Assembly: GCF_014639875.1 (NCBI RefSeq)
Contig: NZ_BMGD01000001.1
Coordinates: forward strand, 620,001 to 684,000
Direction of reading: 5' to 3'
DNA from: Blastomonas aquatica
Lineage (GTDB): Bacteria > Pseudomonadota > Alphaproteobacteria > Sphingomonadales > Sphingomonadaceae
Length of the DNA: 64,000 bases
Shown here: in pieces, positions 1 through 8,133 of the stretch
Position numbering within the stretch: position 1 is the stretch's first letter
How the letters are laid out: every line of letters starts with the position of its first letter
Translations under genes and position numbers: made by a program
The notes under the pieces: model-generated
The model's input: the letters and a program-made list of their open reading frames with translations, nothing else
Told to the model about the DNA's origin: nothing
Databases searched by the model: none

Positions 1-492
1 CGCCAACTCCGCCCATTCGCCCCGATGTGCAGCGACCAGATCGGCGACCTGTTCGGCGGGTACCGCGACGATCACCGCATCGGCCGTTTCCGTGCCATCC
101 GCATGCTTCAGCCGCCAAAGCGCACCCTCGCGCGAAAGGCTTTCGATCCGGCAATTCCACTGTACCGCGTGATCTGCCGCCAGGCCCTTGATGATCGCGT
201 TCATCCCCGGCGTTCCGACCCAGGCGCCCTCGCCCGCAGCGGGCCAGCGCGCTGCCGAACCTGCAGCCTCCCAGCGCGCGACTTCCGCAGCAAAGCCGGG
301 ATCGCGCGCGGTGAAATACTGCGCGCCATGGTCGAAGAATGCCAGTCCGCGTTCGGTCTCGGTACGCCGGGTCGACATCCGTCCGCCCGGGCCACGCGCC
401 TTGTCGAACAGGCCAACAGTGTGGCCCGCCGTGACCAAAGCGTTCGCCGCCGACAGCCCTGCCAGCCCGGCTCCGATGATTGCGATCTGCAT
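1..492 (-). CDS. FAD/NAD(P)-dependent amine-oxidase-like (renalase-like) oxidoreductase, partial
   Basis: The gene is cut by the left edge of the window, and 164 codons are visible from an ATG at 492. The N-terminus is a Rossmann dinucleotide-binding fold with the GxGxxG signature (GAGLAG, residues 7-12), followed by the GPGGRMSTRR stretch typical of flavin amine-oxidase-like proteins of the renalase/COG3380 group. FAD binding and oxidoreductase activity follow from the family; the substrate cannot be told. It lies 24 bp downstream of metW on the same strand, so it may be the last gene of the metXW transcription unit. The C-terminal substrate domain lies outside the window. Confidence 0.8.
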   Translation of the reverse strand, partial: MQIAIIGAGLAGLSAANALVTAGHTVGLFDKARGPGGRMSTRRTETERGLAFFDHGAQYFTARDPGFAAEVARWEAAGSAARWPAAGEGAWVGTPGMNAIIKGLAADHAVQWNCRIESLSREGALWRLKHADGTETADAVIVAVPAEQVADLVAAHRGEWAELA

Positions 493-516
493 GATGCTAA
501 CGTCCCTTGGTGTGTG

Positions 517-1107
517 TTATCGCCGCAGCAGGAACACGGCGTGTTCCGCCAACAGGTTGGCCATGCCGCGCGAGGTCTGCTGGTCACCCGACAGGAACCA
601 TTCGCCATCGCAGGTCCATCCGCGCGTGGCGATCAGGCTGCGGAAATCGTCTATGGTGACATGGTGGATATTGGGGGTTTCATACCACGCCTCCGGAATC
701 AACCGGGTGACCGGCATCCGCCCGTGGGTCAGCAGCGACATGCGGATCCGCCAGTGCGCGAAATTGGGGAAGCTGACGAACGCCTGCCGCCCGATCCGCA
801 GCAACTCCTCGAGCACCAGATGCGGCGCGCGCGTGGTCTGCAAGGTCTGGCTAAGGATCGCATAATCGACGCTGCCCGAGGGGTAATCGGCAAGGTCGGT
901 ATCGGCATCGCCCTGGATCACCGAAAGTCCGCGAGTCACCGCCGCGCTGACATTGGCAGGGTCAAGTTCAAGCCCGCGGGCACGGACCTGCCGGCTGTCG
1001 CGCAGAGCCGCCATCAGCGCGCCATCGCCGCAGCCGACATCGAGCACCCGCGATCCTGCATCAATGTTGTCGGCAATGATTCGCAGGTCGGGACGCAACG
1101 CGGTCAC
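517..1107 (-). CDS. metW: Methionine biosynthesis protein MetW
   Basis: A 196-residue class I SAM-dependent methyltransferase-fold protein with motif I near the N-terminus ([11 protein letters not shown]). MetW is the usual partner of MetX in proteobacteria and is thought to assist homoserine acylation for methionine synthesis; its exact role is less certain than its gene context. I chose a GTG start at 1107 because it overlaps the metX stop in a GTGA arrangement, which implies translational coupling. The reading frame stays open further upstream, but that part lies over the metX C-terminus and reads as shadow sequence. Confidence 0.92.
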   Translation of the reverse strand: MTALRPDLRIIADNIDAGSRVLDVGCGDGALMAALRDSRQVRARGLELDPANVSAAVTRGLSVIQGDADTDLADYPSGSVDYAILSQTLQTTRAPHLVLEELLRIGRQAFVSFPNFAHWRIRMSLLTHGRMPVTRLIPEAWYETPNIHHVTIDDFRSLIATRGWTCDGEWFLSGDQQTSRGMANLLAEHAVFLLRR

Positions 1108-2270
1108 CTGTTCGCTCCCGCGCGCAAGAAGCCATCGACGATGCGGTTCATCTCGGGGCACTCGAGCAGGAACGCGTCATGGCCGAAGGGCGAGGACAAT
1201 TCGACGAAGCTGGCTTCGGCTCCTGCGGCGTTGAGCGCATGCACGATCCGGCGGGATTCAGCGGTAGGGTAAAGCCAGTCGGTATCGAAGCTGATCAGGC
1301 AAAACCGCGTCTTCGTTCCCATGAACGCGCGCGCCAGCACGCCGTCGTGCGGTTGCGCCAGGTCGTAATAATCCATCGCACGGGTGATATACAGATAGCT
1401 GTTGGCATCGAACCGGTCGACAAAGCTGATCCCCTGGTGGCGCAGATAGCTCTGGATCTGGAAATCGGCGTCGAAGCCGAAGCTGCTTCCGTCGCAATCT
1501 GCCCCCGCTGCGCCATCTCGTGCCTGCAGCCTGCGCCCGAATTTCTCGGTTAGGCCCGCTTCGGAGAGGTACGTGATGTGCGCGGCCATCCGCGCTACCG
1601 CGAGGCCCGATGCGGGGACGTCGCCGTCAGCATAATAGGCCCCCTTGCGCCAGCGCGGATCGGCCATGATCGCTTGTCGTCCAACCTCGTGGAACGCGAT
1701 GTTCTGTGCAGAATGCCGCGCGGTCGAGGCGATGACCAGCGCCGCACGCACCCGGTCAGGGTACAGCACCGGCCAGCTCAGCGCCTGCATTCCGCCCATC
1801 GATCCGCCGATGACCGCGGCGAGCGTGCCGATTCCCAGATAATCGAACAGCAGCGCCTGGGCGCGGACCATGTCGGCGATCGACAGTACCGGAAAGTCCA
1901 TGCCCCACGGCGTCCCCGTCGCCGGGTTCACTGTCGCGGGGCCAGACGAGCCCATGCAGCTGCCGATGACATTGGCGCAGATGATGAAATCGCGCGCCGG
2001 ATCGACCGGCTTGCCTGTCCCCACCAGCCGCATCCACCAGCCCGGCTTGCCGGTGATCGGATGGCTCGAGGCGACATACTGGTCGCCGGTCAGCGCATGG
2101 CAGATCAGCACCGCGTTGCTCTTGTCGGCGTTCAGGCTGCCATAGGTTTCATAGGCGATCTCGACCGGCGCGAGCGCCGCGCCGCAATCGAGCGGCAGCG
2201 GGCCGAGCAAGGTCACCCGCCGGTCGAGCCCGAAACGGGCGTCAGAATGAGAGGCGGATGCGCTGGCCAT
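1104..2270 (-). CDS. metX: Homoserine O-acetyltransferase MetX
   Basis: A 388-residue alpha/beta hydrolase-fold acyltransferase that activates homoserine with acetyl-CoA (or succinyl-CoA in some relatives), the first committed step of methionine synthesis. The nucleophile elbow GGSMGG puts the catalytic Ser at about residue 157. The Asp and His of the triad are likely those in DTDWLYP and in GHDAFL near the C-terminus. I chose the ATG at 2270; a TTG seven codons upstream is also open. A long palindromic repeat (2323-2475) separates it from the upstream cupin gene on the same strand. I looked for a SAM-type riboswitch ahead of it and did not recognise one. Confidence 0.95.
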   Translation of the reverse strand: MASASASHSDARFGLDRRVTLLGPLPLDCGAALAPVEIAYETYGSLNADKSNAVLICHALTGDQYVASSHPITGKPGWWMRLVGTGKPVDPARDFIICANVIGSCMGSSGPATVNPATGTPWGMDFPVLSIADMVRAQALLFDYLGIGTLAAVIGGSMGGMQALSWPVLYPDRVRAALVIASTARHSAQNIAFHEVGRQAIMADPRWRKGAYYADGDVPASGLAVARMAAHITYLSEAGLTEKFGRRLQARDGAAGADCDGSSFGFDADFQIQSYLRHQGISFVDRFDANSYLYITRAMDYYDLAQPHDGVLARAFMGTKTRFCLISFDTDWLYPTAESRRIVHALNAAGAEASFVELSSPFGHDAFLLECPEMNRIVDGFLRAGANR

Positions 2271-2322
2271 GGCCCGTGCGATTGGCGGCAAGGTAGACGG
2301 CTGTCAATGGGGGGCCCGCACC

Positions 2323-2475
2323 AATCCTCCCCGAGCTTGCTCGGGGAGGGGGACCACGAAGTGGTGGAGGGGAAGCGCCTGCGTGCAGATCTCGAAGGGA
2401 AGCACAACCCCGCTTCCCCTCCACCATTCGCTCCGCGAACGATCCCCCTCCCCCAGCGAGCTGGGGGAGGATTTT
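2323..2475. repeat. Long nested palindromic repeat, family A, copy 1
   Basis: An imperfect inverted repeat of about 150 bp. Each end is itself a hairpin: CCTCCCCGA pairs with TCGGGGAGG at 2326-2349, and CCTCCCCCAG pairs with CTGGGGGAGG at 2447-2470. The interior holds a perfect 16-bp inverted repeat, TGGTGGAGGGGAAGCG (2362-2377) against its complement at 2411-2426. The element ends ATTTT. The same architecture recurs at 16854-17019. It sits between the cupin gene and metX. Confidence 0.85.
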
Positions 2476-2480
2476 GAGAG

Positions 2481-2879
2481 TTACCGCGCCTTATGCTGCG
2501 TGCCCGCCCCTGCCGTGATGAACAGCGCCGTCGCGGTGCCTTCGACATCCGCCGTATGCCATACCCCCGGCGGATTGATCGCGTAATCGCCAGGGCCAAG
2601 CTCCAGCGTGGTCACCGTGCCGTTCGCCTGTTCCTGATGCAGCGTCATCCGCCCCGCAATGCACAGCACCATCTCGTCGCCTGCAGGATGCATTTCCCAC
2701 ATCGACCAGGGTTCGTCGAAGCTGAACTGGGTGACCAGCCGGCCCTCGATGCCATCAACAGCCGCGCGCGCCTCATAGGCTTGGTACCAGTCCGCACCGC
2801 CATCCATCGGCGGCTGCGGCACCGCTTTGGCGCCGAGGCCCAGATGGACCGGGTGCGTGGCGATCGGCAGAACGGTCAT
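2481..2879 (-). CDS. Small cupin-domain protein
   Basis: A 132-residue single-domain cupin. The conserved beta-barrel motifs are visible in the middle: HPAGDEMVLCIAGRMTL resembles cupin motif 1, and GPGDYAINPPGVWHTAD resembles motif 2, with His and Glu residues able to bind a metal. Cupins of this size often bind small ligands or act as isomerases or dioxygenases; no specific substrate can be inferred. It lies 7 bp beyond the hemF stop on the same strand and is probably cotranscribed with trmL-hemF. Confidence 0.8.
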   Translation of the reverse strand: MTVLPIATHPVHLGLGAKAVPQPPMDGGADWYQAYEARAAVDGIEGRLVTQFSFDEPWSMWEMHPAGDEMVLCIAGRMTLHQEQANGTVTTLELGPGDYAINPPGVWHTADVEGTATALFITAGAGTQHKAR

Positions 2880-2886
2880 CGCATCA

Positions 2887-3741
2887 TCAATCCCACACGG
2901 CTTCGGGTGGCAGGCTCATCAGGATTGCGTCGATATTGCCGCCGGTCTTGAGACCGAACAGCGTTCCGCGATCGTGGATCAGGTTGAACTCGGCATAACG
3001 GCCGCGCCACACCAATTGCTGGTGCTTTTCGGCTGGCGTAAATTCCTGACCCATCCGGCGGCGCACCAGCGCAGGGAAAATATCAAGAAACGCCCGGCCG
3101 ACATCCTGGGTGAACGCGAAGTTGGCATCGAACGTCGTCTGATCGGTGCATTCGAGATGATCGTAGAAGATGCCGCCAACACCGCGATGGACGCCCCGGT
3201 GGGGAATAAAAAAATAGTCGTCCGCCCATGCCTTGAACTTGGCATGATATGATGAATCATGCGCATCGCAAGCCACCTGCATCCGGGCGTGAAAATCGTC
3301 CGTATCTTCCGCGTAAGGCAGCGGCGGGTTGAGATCGGCTCCCCCGCCGAACCAGGCCTTGGTGGTAACAAGGAAACGGGTGTTCATATGCACCGCAGGA
3401 ACGTGCGGATTGGCCATATGCGCGACCAGGCTGATTCCTGTCGCGAAGAATCGCGGGTCTTGCGCAGCGCCGTTGATCGATTTGGCGAACTCCTCGCTGA
3501 ACCGACCTTCGACGGTGGAGACGTTGACCCCAGCCTTTTCGAACACCTTGCCCTTAATCAGGCCACGAACCCCGCCGCCGCCATGCGATCCATCGTCTTC
3601 GGTGCGGTTCCATGCAGCATAATCGAACTCGGCGTCCGAGCCCGCTTCGCGCTCGATGGCGGTAAATTCGGCACAGATCGCATCGCGCAGGCTTTCGAAC
3701 CAGCCGCGCGCTGCCATTCTCTGTTCAGTCCAGTCGGTCAT
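2887..3741 (-). CDS. hemF: Oxygen-dependent coproporphyrinogen-III oxidase HemF
   Basis: A 284-residue protein of the aerobic coproporphyrinogen oxidase family, which oxidatively decarboxylates coproporphyrinogen III to protoporphyrinogen IX in heme synthesis. Diagnostic stretches include the VSTVEGRFSEEF region, the HMNTRFL segment, the WFGGGADLNP motif and a conserved C-terminus (WRGRYAEFNLIHDRGTLFGL). I chose the ATG at 3741 because AGGGGAG stands just upstream; an ATG nine codons earlier overlaps the end of trmL. Close spacing to trmL suggests one transcript. The other heme genes in the window are at separate loci (hemC and hemD at 12-13.7 kb, hemH at 54-55 kb). Confidence 0.95.
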   Translation of the reverse strand: MTDWTEQRMAARGWFESLRDAICAEFTAIEREAGSDAEFDYAAWNRTEDDGSHGGGGVRGLIKGKVFEKAGVNVSTVEGRFSEEFAKSINGAAQDPRFFATGISLVAHMANPHVPAVHMNTRFLVTTKAWFGGGADLNPPLPYAEDTDDFHARMQVACDAHDSSYHAKFKAWADDYFFIPHRGVHRGVGGIFYDHLECTDQTTFDANFAFTQDVGRAFLDIFPALVRRRMGQEFTPAEKHQQLVWRGRYAEFNLIHDRGTLFGLKTGGNIDAILMSLPPEAVWD

Positions 3742-3768
3742 TCCGCTCCCCTGTTCGGCAAGATGCAT

Positions 3769-4230
3769 TCATGCATCGCCCAGATGTCGTGTCTGCCGCA
3801 GAGCCTCGCCAAGCGCAATCCCGGTTGCGACCGATATGTTGAGCGAACGCAGGCCGGGCGCCATCGGTATGGTCGTGGCAAGATCGCACGCATCACGCAC
3901 ATGCGGCGGGACACCCGCGCTTTCGGAGCCCATCATCAGGATGTCGGTATCCCGAAATTCGGTGCGATAAATGCTGGCGGGTGCATGCGCGCTCATCAGG
4001 ATCAGACGCGCACCGATCGAGTGGCGGAAGGTCTGGAACGCCTGCCAATCGACGTGGCGACGCATATCGGCGAGCGGACCATAGTCCATCGCCGCGCGCT
4101 TGAGCCTCTTGTCGTCGAAAATGAAGCCGCACGGTTCGATGATCTCGACCGGAACCGCCATACAGGCCGCAAGTCGCAAGATGGCACCCACGTTTCCGGC
4201 AATATCGGGTTGAAAAAGAGCAATGCGCAT
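3769..4230 (-). CDS. trmL: tRNA (cytidine(34)-2'-O)-methyltransferase TrmL
   Basis: A 153-residue minimal SPOUT-class methyltransferase of the TrmL/YibK type. The N-terminus MRIALFQPDIAGNVGAILR and the C-terminal knot region (MGSESAGVP, then PMAPGLRSLNISVATGIALGEALRQ) are the family signatures for SAM binding. TrmL 2'-O-methylates the wobble base of tRNA-Leu isoacceptors. Its start faces petA across a 253-bp divergent region. Confidence 0.95.
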   Translation of the reverse strand: MRIALFQPDIAGNVGAILRLAACMAVPVEIIEPCGFIFDDKRLKRAAMDYGPLADMRRHVDWQAFQTFRHSIGARLILMSAHAPASIYRTEFRDTDILMMGSESAGVPPHVRDACDLATTIPMAPGLRSLNISVATGIALGEALRQTRHLGDA

Positions 4231-4483
4231 GGCGCTGCTTTAACGTGCGCGGTGGCCAAGTCACGTGGCAGATCGCTGGCTGAATCAAATTTGCGTGCTG
4301 CATCAGCCAACATTCATAGAAACTATGCTGCGGCGCGCCAATTTCGTTGTTGGCAAAATGACGGTTTTGCGTCTATCAGGCCGACAATTATGCGGACGGG
4401 CCAGGGGTATAGCCGTGCCATGCCGCTTTCAGCATCGAAAAAATCAAACAACTTTTCAATAGCTTGAGGGTCAGGTTAGCGAC
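4231..4483. promoter_or_regulatory. Divergent trmL/petA intergenic region
   Basis: These 253 bp separate the trmL and petA starts, and the half nearest petA is visibly richer in A/T than the surrounding genes. Promoters for trmL (minus) and for the petABC operon (plus) should both lie here. A possible ribosome-binding stretch, AGGTTAG, precedes the petA ATG. I could not assign -35 and -10 boxes with confidence. Confidence 0.5.
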
Positions 4484-5056
4484 ATGGCAGAACAAGTAAC
4501 CATGAATCAAGACGGCACCGCCGCCATCGAATCCGATGGTGTGCGTCGCCGTGACTTTATCAACATCGCCGCAGTCAGCTTTGCTGGCGTCGGCGCTGCG
4601 ACGGTTCTTATCCCGCTCATCACGCAGATGGCGCCCAGCAAGGACGTGCTGGCAGAGGCATCGACCGAGGTCGATGTGTCGGCGGTTGCGCCGGGGCAAA
4701 CCATCAAAACCATCTGGCGAAAACAACCGGTGTTCATCCGCAATCTGACGCCGGCCGAAGTGGCGGACGCAGAAGGTGTGTCGGTCGATGGCCTGCGCGA
4801 TCCGCAGTCGCTGCAGGATCGCACCGTCGAAGGCCGGACCAACTGGCTGGTGACCCTGGGCGTGTGCACCCATCTGGGCTGCGTTCCGCTGGGTGCGGCC
4901 CAAGGCGAGGTAAAGGGCGAGTTCGGCGGATATTTCTGCCCTTGCCACGGCTCGCACTACGATACCGCAGGACGCATCCGCAAAGGCCCGGCGCCGACCA
5001 ACCTGTTGGTCCCCGAGTTCGCGTTTCTGTCCGACACAGTCATCAAGATCGGTTGA
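4484..5056 (+). CDS. petA: Ubiquinol-cytochrome c reductase iron-sulfur (Rieske) subunit
   Basis: A 190-residue Rieske protein, the [2Fe-2S] subunit of the cytochrome bc1 complex, which accepts electrons from ubiquinol at the periplasmic side. An N-terminal twin-arginine region (RRRDF, residues 21-25) is followed by one membrane segment at about 28-50, as in Tat-dependent Rieske proteins. Cluster ligands are in CTHLGC (Cys128, His130, with Cys133 for the disulfide) and CPCHGS (Cys152, His155, with Cys154). It is the first gene of petABC. Confidence 0.97.
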   Translation: MAEQVTMNQDGTAAIESDGVRRRDFINIAAVSFAGVGAATVLIPLITQMAPSKDVLAEASTEVDVSAVAPGQTIKTIWRKQPVFIRNLTPAEVADAEGVSVDGLRDPQSLQDRTVEGRTNWLVTLGVCTHLGCVPLGAAQGEVKGEFGGYFCPCHGSHYDTAGRIRKGPAPTNLLVPEFAFLSDTVIKIG

Positions 5057-5068
5057 GGAGCATAAATC

Positions 5069-6364
5069 ATGAGCTTTTCCTGGGCCAAGCATTACGAACC
5101 GAAGTCTGACCTGACCAAGTGGCTGGATGATCGCCTGCCGCTTCCCCGTCTGGTCTATGGCGCCATCGGCGCCGGCTACCCGGTTCCCCGCAACCTGAAC
5201 TATTTCTGGAACTTCGGCGTGCTCGCCGGGGTGGCGCTGGTGATGCAGATCGTCACCGGCATCATCATGGCGATGCACTATGCGCCCAATGCATTGGTCG
5301 CCTTTGATTCCACCGAACACATCATGCGCAACGTGAACTGGGGCTGGATGCTGCGTTATGCGCACGCCAACGGCGCCAGCTTCTTCTTTATCGTCGTGTA
5401 TATCCACATCTTCCGCGGGCTGTATTTCAGCTCGTACAAGGCACCGCGTGAAATGATCTGGCTGCTTGGCCTGGTCATCTTCCTGCTGATGATGGCGACC
5501 GCCTTCATGGGCTATGTGCTTCCCTGGGGCCAGATGAGCTTCTGGGGTGCCAAGGTGATCACCGGTCTGTTCGGTGCGATCCCGCTGGTCGGCGAGCCGA
5601 TCCAACAGTGGCTGCTGGGTGGATTTGCGCCGGATAACGCCGCGCTCAACCGCTTCTTCTCGCTGCACTATCTGCTGCCGTTCGTGACCGCAGGCGTCAT
5701 CATCCTGCACATCTGGGCACTGCACATCCCGGGTTCGTCGAACCCCACCGGCGTGGAAGTGAAGTCGGAATCGGACACCGTGCCGTTCCACCCCTATTAC
5801 ACTGCCAAGGACGGCTTCGGCCTCGGCGTGTTCCTCATCCTGTTCTGCGCGATGCTGTTCTTCGCGCCGAACTTCCTGGGCCATGCGGACAACTACATCC
5901 CCGCAAACCCGCTCTCGACGCCCGCACACATCGTTCCCGAATGGTACTTCTGGCCGTTCTACGCGATCCTGCGCGCCTTCACCTTCGACTTCTTCATCGT
6001 TCCTGCCAAGCTGCTGGGCGTGCTGGCGATGTTTGCATCGATCCTGCTGCTGTTCTTCCTGCCCTGGCTGGACCGTTCGCCGGTGCGTTCGGGCAACTAT
6101 CGCCCGCTGTTCAAGATCTTCTTCGTGGTCTTGCTGCTCGACGTGCTGCTGCTCGGTTATCTGGGCGGTGCGCCGGCTGAAGAACCGTATGTGATGCTCA
6201 GCCAGCTGGCTTCGGCGTATTATTTCGCTCACTTCCTGATCATCCTGCCGATCATCTCGAAGATCGAAAAGCCCAAGCCCCTGCCCTTCTCGATCACCGA
6301 ATCGGTGCTCGGCAAGGACAACACCGGCATCGCAGGCGGCCCCGTGCTGCAGCCTGCCGAATAA
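5069..6364 (+). CDS. petB: Cytochrome b subunit of the bc1 complex
   Basis: A 431-residue, multi-span membrane protein carrying the two b-type hemes and both quinone sites of the bc1 complex. Typical landmarks are the [10 protein letters not shown] helix, the [19 protein letters not shown] helix with heme-ligand histidines, the [14 protein letters not shown] loop, and the [13 protein letters not shown] motif (the PEWY of the Qo site). AGGAG stands just ahead of the ATG. It begins 12 bp after the petA stop. It is full length and fused neither to petA nor to petC. Confidence 0.97.
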   Translation: MSFSWAKHYEPKSDLTKWLDDRLPLPRLVYGAIGAGYPVPRNLNYFWNFGVLAGVALVMQIVTGIIMAMHYAPNALVAFDSTEHIMRNVNWGWMLRYAHANGASFFFIVVYIHIFRGLYFSSYKAPREMIWLLGLVIFLLMMATAFMGYVLPWGQMSFWGAKVITGLFGAIPLVGEPIQQWLLGGFAPDNAALNRFFSLHYLLPFVTAGVIILHIWALHIPGSSNPTGVEVKSESDTVPFHPYYTAKDGFGLGVFLILFCAMLFFAPNFLGHADNYIPANPLSTPAHIVPEWYFWPFYAILRAFTFDFFIVPAKLLGVLAMFASILLLFFLPWLDRSPVRSGNYRPLFKIFFVVLLLDVLLLGYLGGAPAEEPYVMLSQLASAYYFAHFLIILPIISKIEKPKPLPFSITESVLGKDNTGIAGGPVLQPAE

Positions 6365-6394
6365 CGCCCGAACCCATAAGGAAAGTCATTCGAC

Positions 6395-7237
6395 ATGATT
6401 CGTATTGGTGCATTTTTGGTGGGGCTGTTCTTTGCCGGCTGGCTCATCGTCTCGTTCGGTGTAGGCGCAGCCGCCTACATCAGCGAACCACCGCAGGAAA
6501 CTGCGGAGCATGCCTTCCATGAAAAGCCGAAGGCGCTCACTCTGGCCAGCGATGGCCCGATGGGCAAGTTCGACCGCCAGCAGCTTCAGCGCGGCTTCCA
6601 GGTGTACAAGGAAGTGTGCGCAGCCTGCCACTCGATGCGGCTGGTTTCGTTCCGTAACCTGGCCGAGCTTGGCTATAACGAAGACGAAGTGAAGGCAATC
6701 GCAGCAAACTGGCCAATCCAGACGCCGGACATCGACCCGGCGACAGGTGAAGCCACAACGCGCGCATCGCTGCCGACCGATCCGTTCCCTTCACCGCATG
6801 CCAATGAAACAGCTGCGCGTGCTGCCAACAACAATGCGCTGCCACCTGATCTTTCGCTGATCACCAAGGCTCGCAGCGGCGGAGCACCGTATATCTATTC
6901 GCTGTTGCTGGGCTATCAGGAGCCACCGGCCGAACTCGCCCAGCGCTTCCCTGACTCGATGCCGGGACCTGGCCTCAACTACAATCCGTACTTTGCCAAT
7001 CTCAACATCGCGATGGCCAATCCTCTGGGCAGCGACGGCATCGTCACTTACTCCGATGGAACGAACGCTACCCGCGAACAGATGGCCAAGGACGTGTCGG
7101 CTTTCCTGGTGTGGACCGCAGAGCCCACGCTGGAAAAGCGCCACCAGACCGGCTGGGCCGTGCTGATCTTCCTGATCATCGCGACGGGCCTGGGCTATAT
7201 GGCGTATCGCAACGTGTGGGCAGGCGTGAAGCACTAA
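6395..7237 (+). CDS. petC: Cytochrome c1 subunit of the bc1 complex
   Basis: A 280-residue membrane-anchored c-type cytochrome that passes electrons from the Rieske centre to soluble or membrane cytochrome c. The N-terminal hydrophobic segment (about 5-25) is probably a signal or anchor, the heme attachment site is CAACH at residues 75-79, and a C-terminal membrane helix lies at about 252-275. The Met-containing stretch NIAMANPL is a candidate for the axial ligand. AAGGAAAG precedes the ATG. It is the last gene of petABC, and a strong hairpin terminator follows. Confidence 0.96.
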   Translation: MIRIGAFLVGLFFAGWLIVSFGVGAAAYISEPPQETAEHAFHEKPKALTLASDGPMGKFDRQQLQRGFQVYKEVCAACHSMRLVSFRNLAELGYNEDEVKAIAANWPIQTPDIDPATGEATTRASLPTDPFPSPHANETAARAANNNALPPDLSLITKARSGGAPYIYSLLLGYQEPPAELAQRFPDSMPGPGLNYNPYFANLNIAMANPLGSDGIVTYSDGTNATREQMAKDVSAFLVWTAEPTLEKRHQTGWAVLIFLIIATGLGYMAYRNVWAGVKH

Positions 7238-7262
7238 GCTTCTTACGCGCCCTGACGCAGAC

Positions 7263-7308
7263 AAACGGTCCGGCCCGGAAGTGCGAACTTCCGGGCCGGA
7301 TTGCGTTT
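7263..7308 (+). terminator. Hairpin terminator of petABC
   Basis: A perfect 14-bp stem (7269-7282 with 7287-7300) around a GCGA tetraloop, extended by AAACG against CGTTT at the base. The T-tract is short, but the position 25 bp after petC and the stem strength fit a terminator. Confidence 0.8.
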
Positions 7309-7348
7309 GGGGGGCGACGCTATTCCCTGTAGCTTGATAGGCGGGGCC

Positions 7349-7443
7349 AAAGTCCGGTCCCCTGCGCAGGCAGGGGCCCATCTCCTGACGGTTGTGCAGG
7401 GTGCGGGGGCAGGAGATGGGTGCCTGCCTTCGCAGGCAAGCGG
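7349..7443. repeat. Nested inverted repeat
   Basis: Two hairpin-forming ends (CCCCTGCGCAGGCAGGGG near 7359-7376 and TGCCTGCCTTCGCAGGCA near 7421-7438) flank a perfect 11-bp inverted repeat, CCCATCTCCTG (7377-7387) and CAGGAGATGGG (7410-7420). The design resembles the other long intergenic palindromes of the window but the core sequence differs. With the repeat at 7498-7576 it fills most of the 449 bp between petC and the next gene. I see no gene in 7238-7686. Confidence 0.7.
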
Positions 7444-7497
7444 CTCTCCCTCACGCAGACCGAAATCACTTCCGCTGCCCACGGATCATCCCCGCCA

Positions 7498-7576
7498 TTT
7501 CTTCGCGTCTTCGCGTCTTCGCGTGAAAACAATCTGGCTCACGCGAAGCCGCGAAGACGCGAAGACGCGAAGAAGG
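7498..7576. repeat. Palindrome of tandem CTTCGCGT units, family D, copy 1
   Basis: About three head-to-tail copies of CTTCGCGT (7501-7523) face inverted copies CGCGAAGA (7538-7573) across a loop of about ten bases. A related pair of arms flanks another repeat at 51967-52111. The short period and inverted arrangement argue against a CRISPR array. Confidence 0.75.
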
Positions 7577-7686
7577 TCGCGCCGGACGTCGGCCTTTCAC
7601 TCAGCTTTTGATAGTGTCCACACTGAGCGGCAGCGGCAGCTATCGAGCACTGACATGAAAAAGCTGACTTTCAGCAGACGACCCGA

Positions 7687-8055
7687 TTGCAGAAATTCAG
7701 GGCGGTGTTCAAACTGGTCGCCATGGTTTGGAGCGAAACTGGAAATTGGGCGGGAGCGGTGGTCTTGATTGCCGCCTTTTTTATGCTGCCTCGGTGGATC
7801 TCTTTCCGCCGAAGGGCAATAGCTGGAACCGTGTTGTTCCCTTTAGGCTGGGCAAGGATTTTCAGCGGGATAGCTTTCGATGACCGGCCTTTTATGCAGT
7901 CAGAAGTAGTGGCCTATACTTGGTTAGGTATTAGCTGTCTGGCCATCATTCTAGCGATCACCCTGCTCGTGCCGGTTCTTTTTGAATGGCTTAGGACACG
8001 CCGAAAACCAAAGCGCAGGACTGAAAAGTGGCGTGCAGGCCATTGGAAAAACTGA
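7687..8055 (+). CDS. Hypothetical small membrane protein
   Basis: A 122-residue open frame of unrecognised family. Two hydrophobic segments are clear: AGAVVLIAAFFMLP in the first third, and GISCLAIILAITLLVPVLFEWL near the C-terminus, followed by a strongly basic tail (RTRRKPKRRTEKWR). The start is uncertain: TTG at 7687, GTG at 7705 or ATG at 7723 are in frame and none has a convincing ribosome-binding site. The region is richer in A/T and rarer codons than its neighbours and lies beside repeat 7498-7576, which suggests acquired or fast-evolving sequence. It may be a real gene or a relic. Confidence 0.45.
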   Translation: MQKFRAVFKLVAMVWSETGNWAGAVVLIAAFFMLPRWISFRRRAIAGTVLFPLGWARIFSGIAFDDRPFMQSEVVAYTWLGISCLAIILAITLLVPVLFEWLRTRRKPKRRTEKWRAGHWKN

Positions 8056-8133
8056 GCGTCCGCTTCCCACCCAGTTTCAGCCATTAGCTGCCCTCACAGT
8101 CGCTCCCGAAAGCAGACCGCTCCGGAAACACCC

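Noticed and set aside
2271-2480. A SAM-responsive riboswitch before metX
   Set aside because: Alphaproteobacteria can have SAM-II upstream of methionine genes, so I looked for it. The region is occupied by a family A palindrome, and I could not recognise the SAM-II pseudoknot pattern.
4388-6232. 614-residue open frame antisense to petA and petB
   Set aside because: It is composed of shadow sequence (runs of Gln, His, Arg and Glu), has no recognisable domain, and lies opposite the petA and petB coding sequences.
7498-7576. Possible CRISPR-like or tandem-repeat array
   Set aside because: The repeat unit is about 8 bp, has no unique spacers and is arranged as an inverted palindrome, so it is not a CRISPR array.
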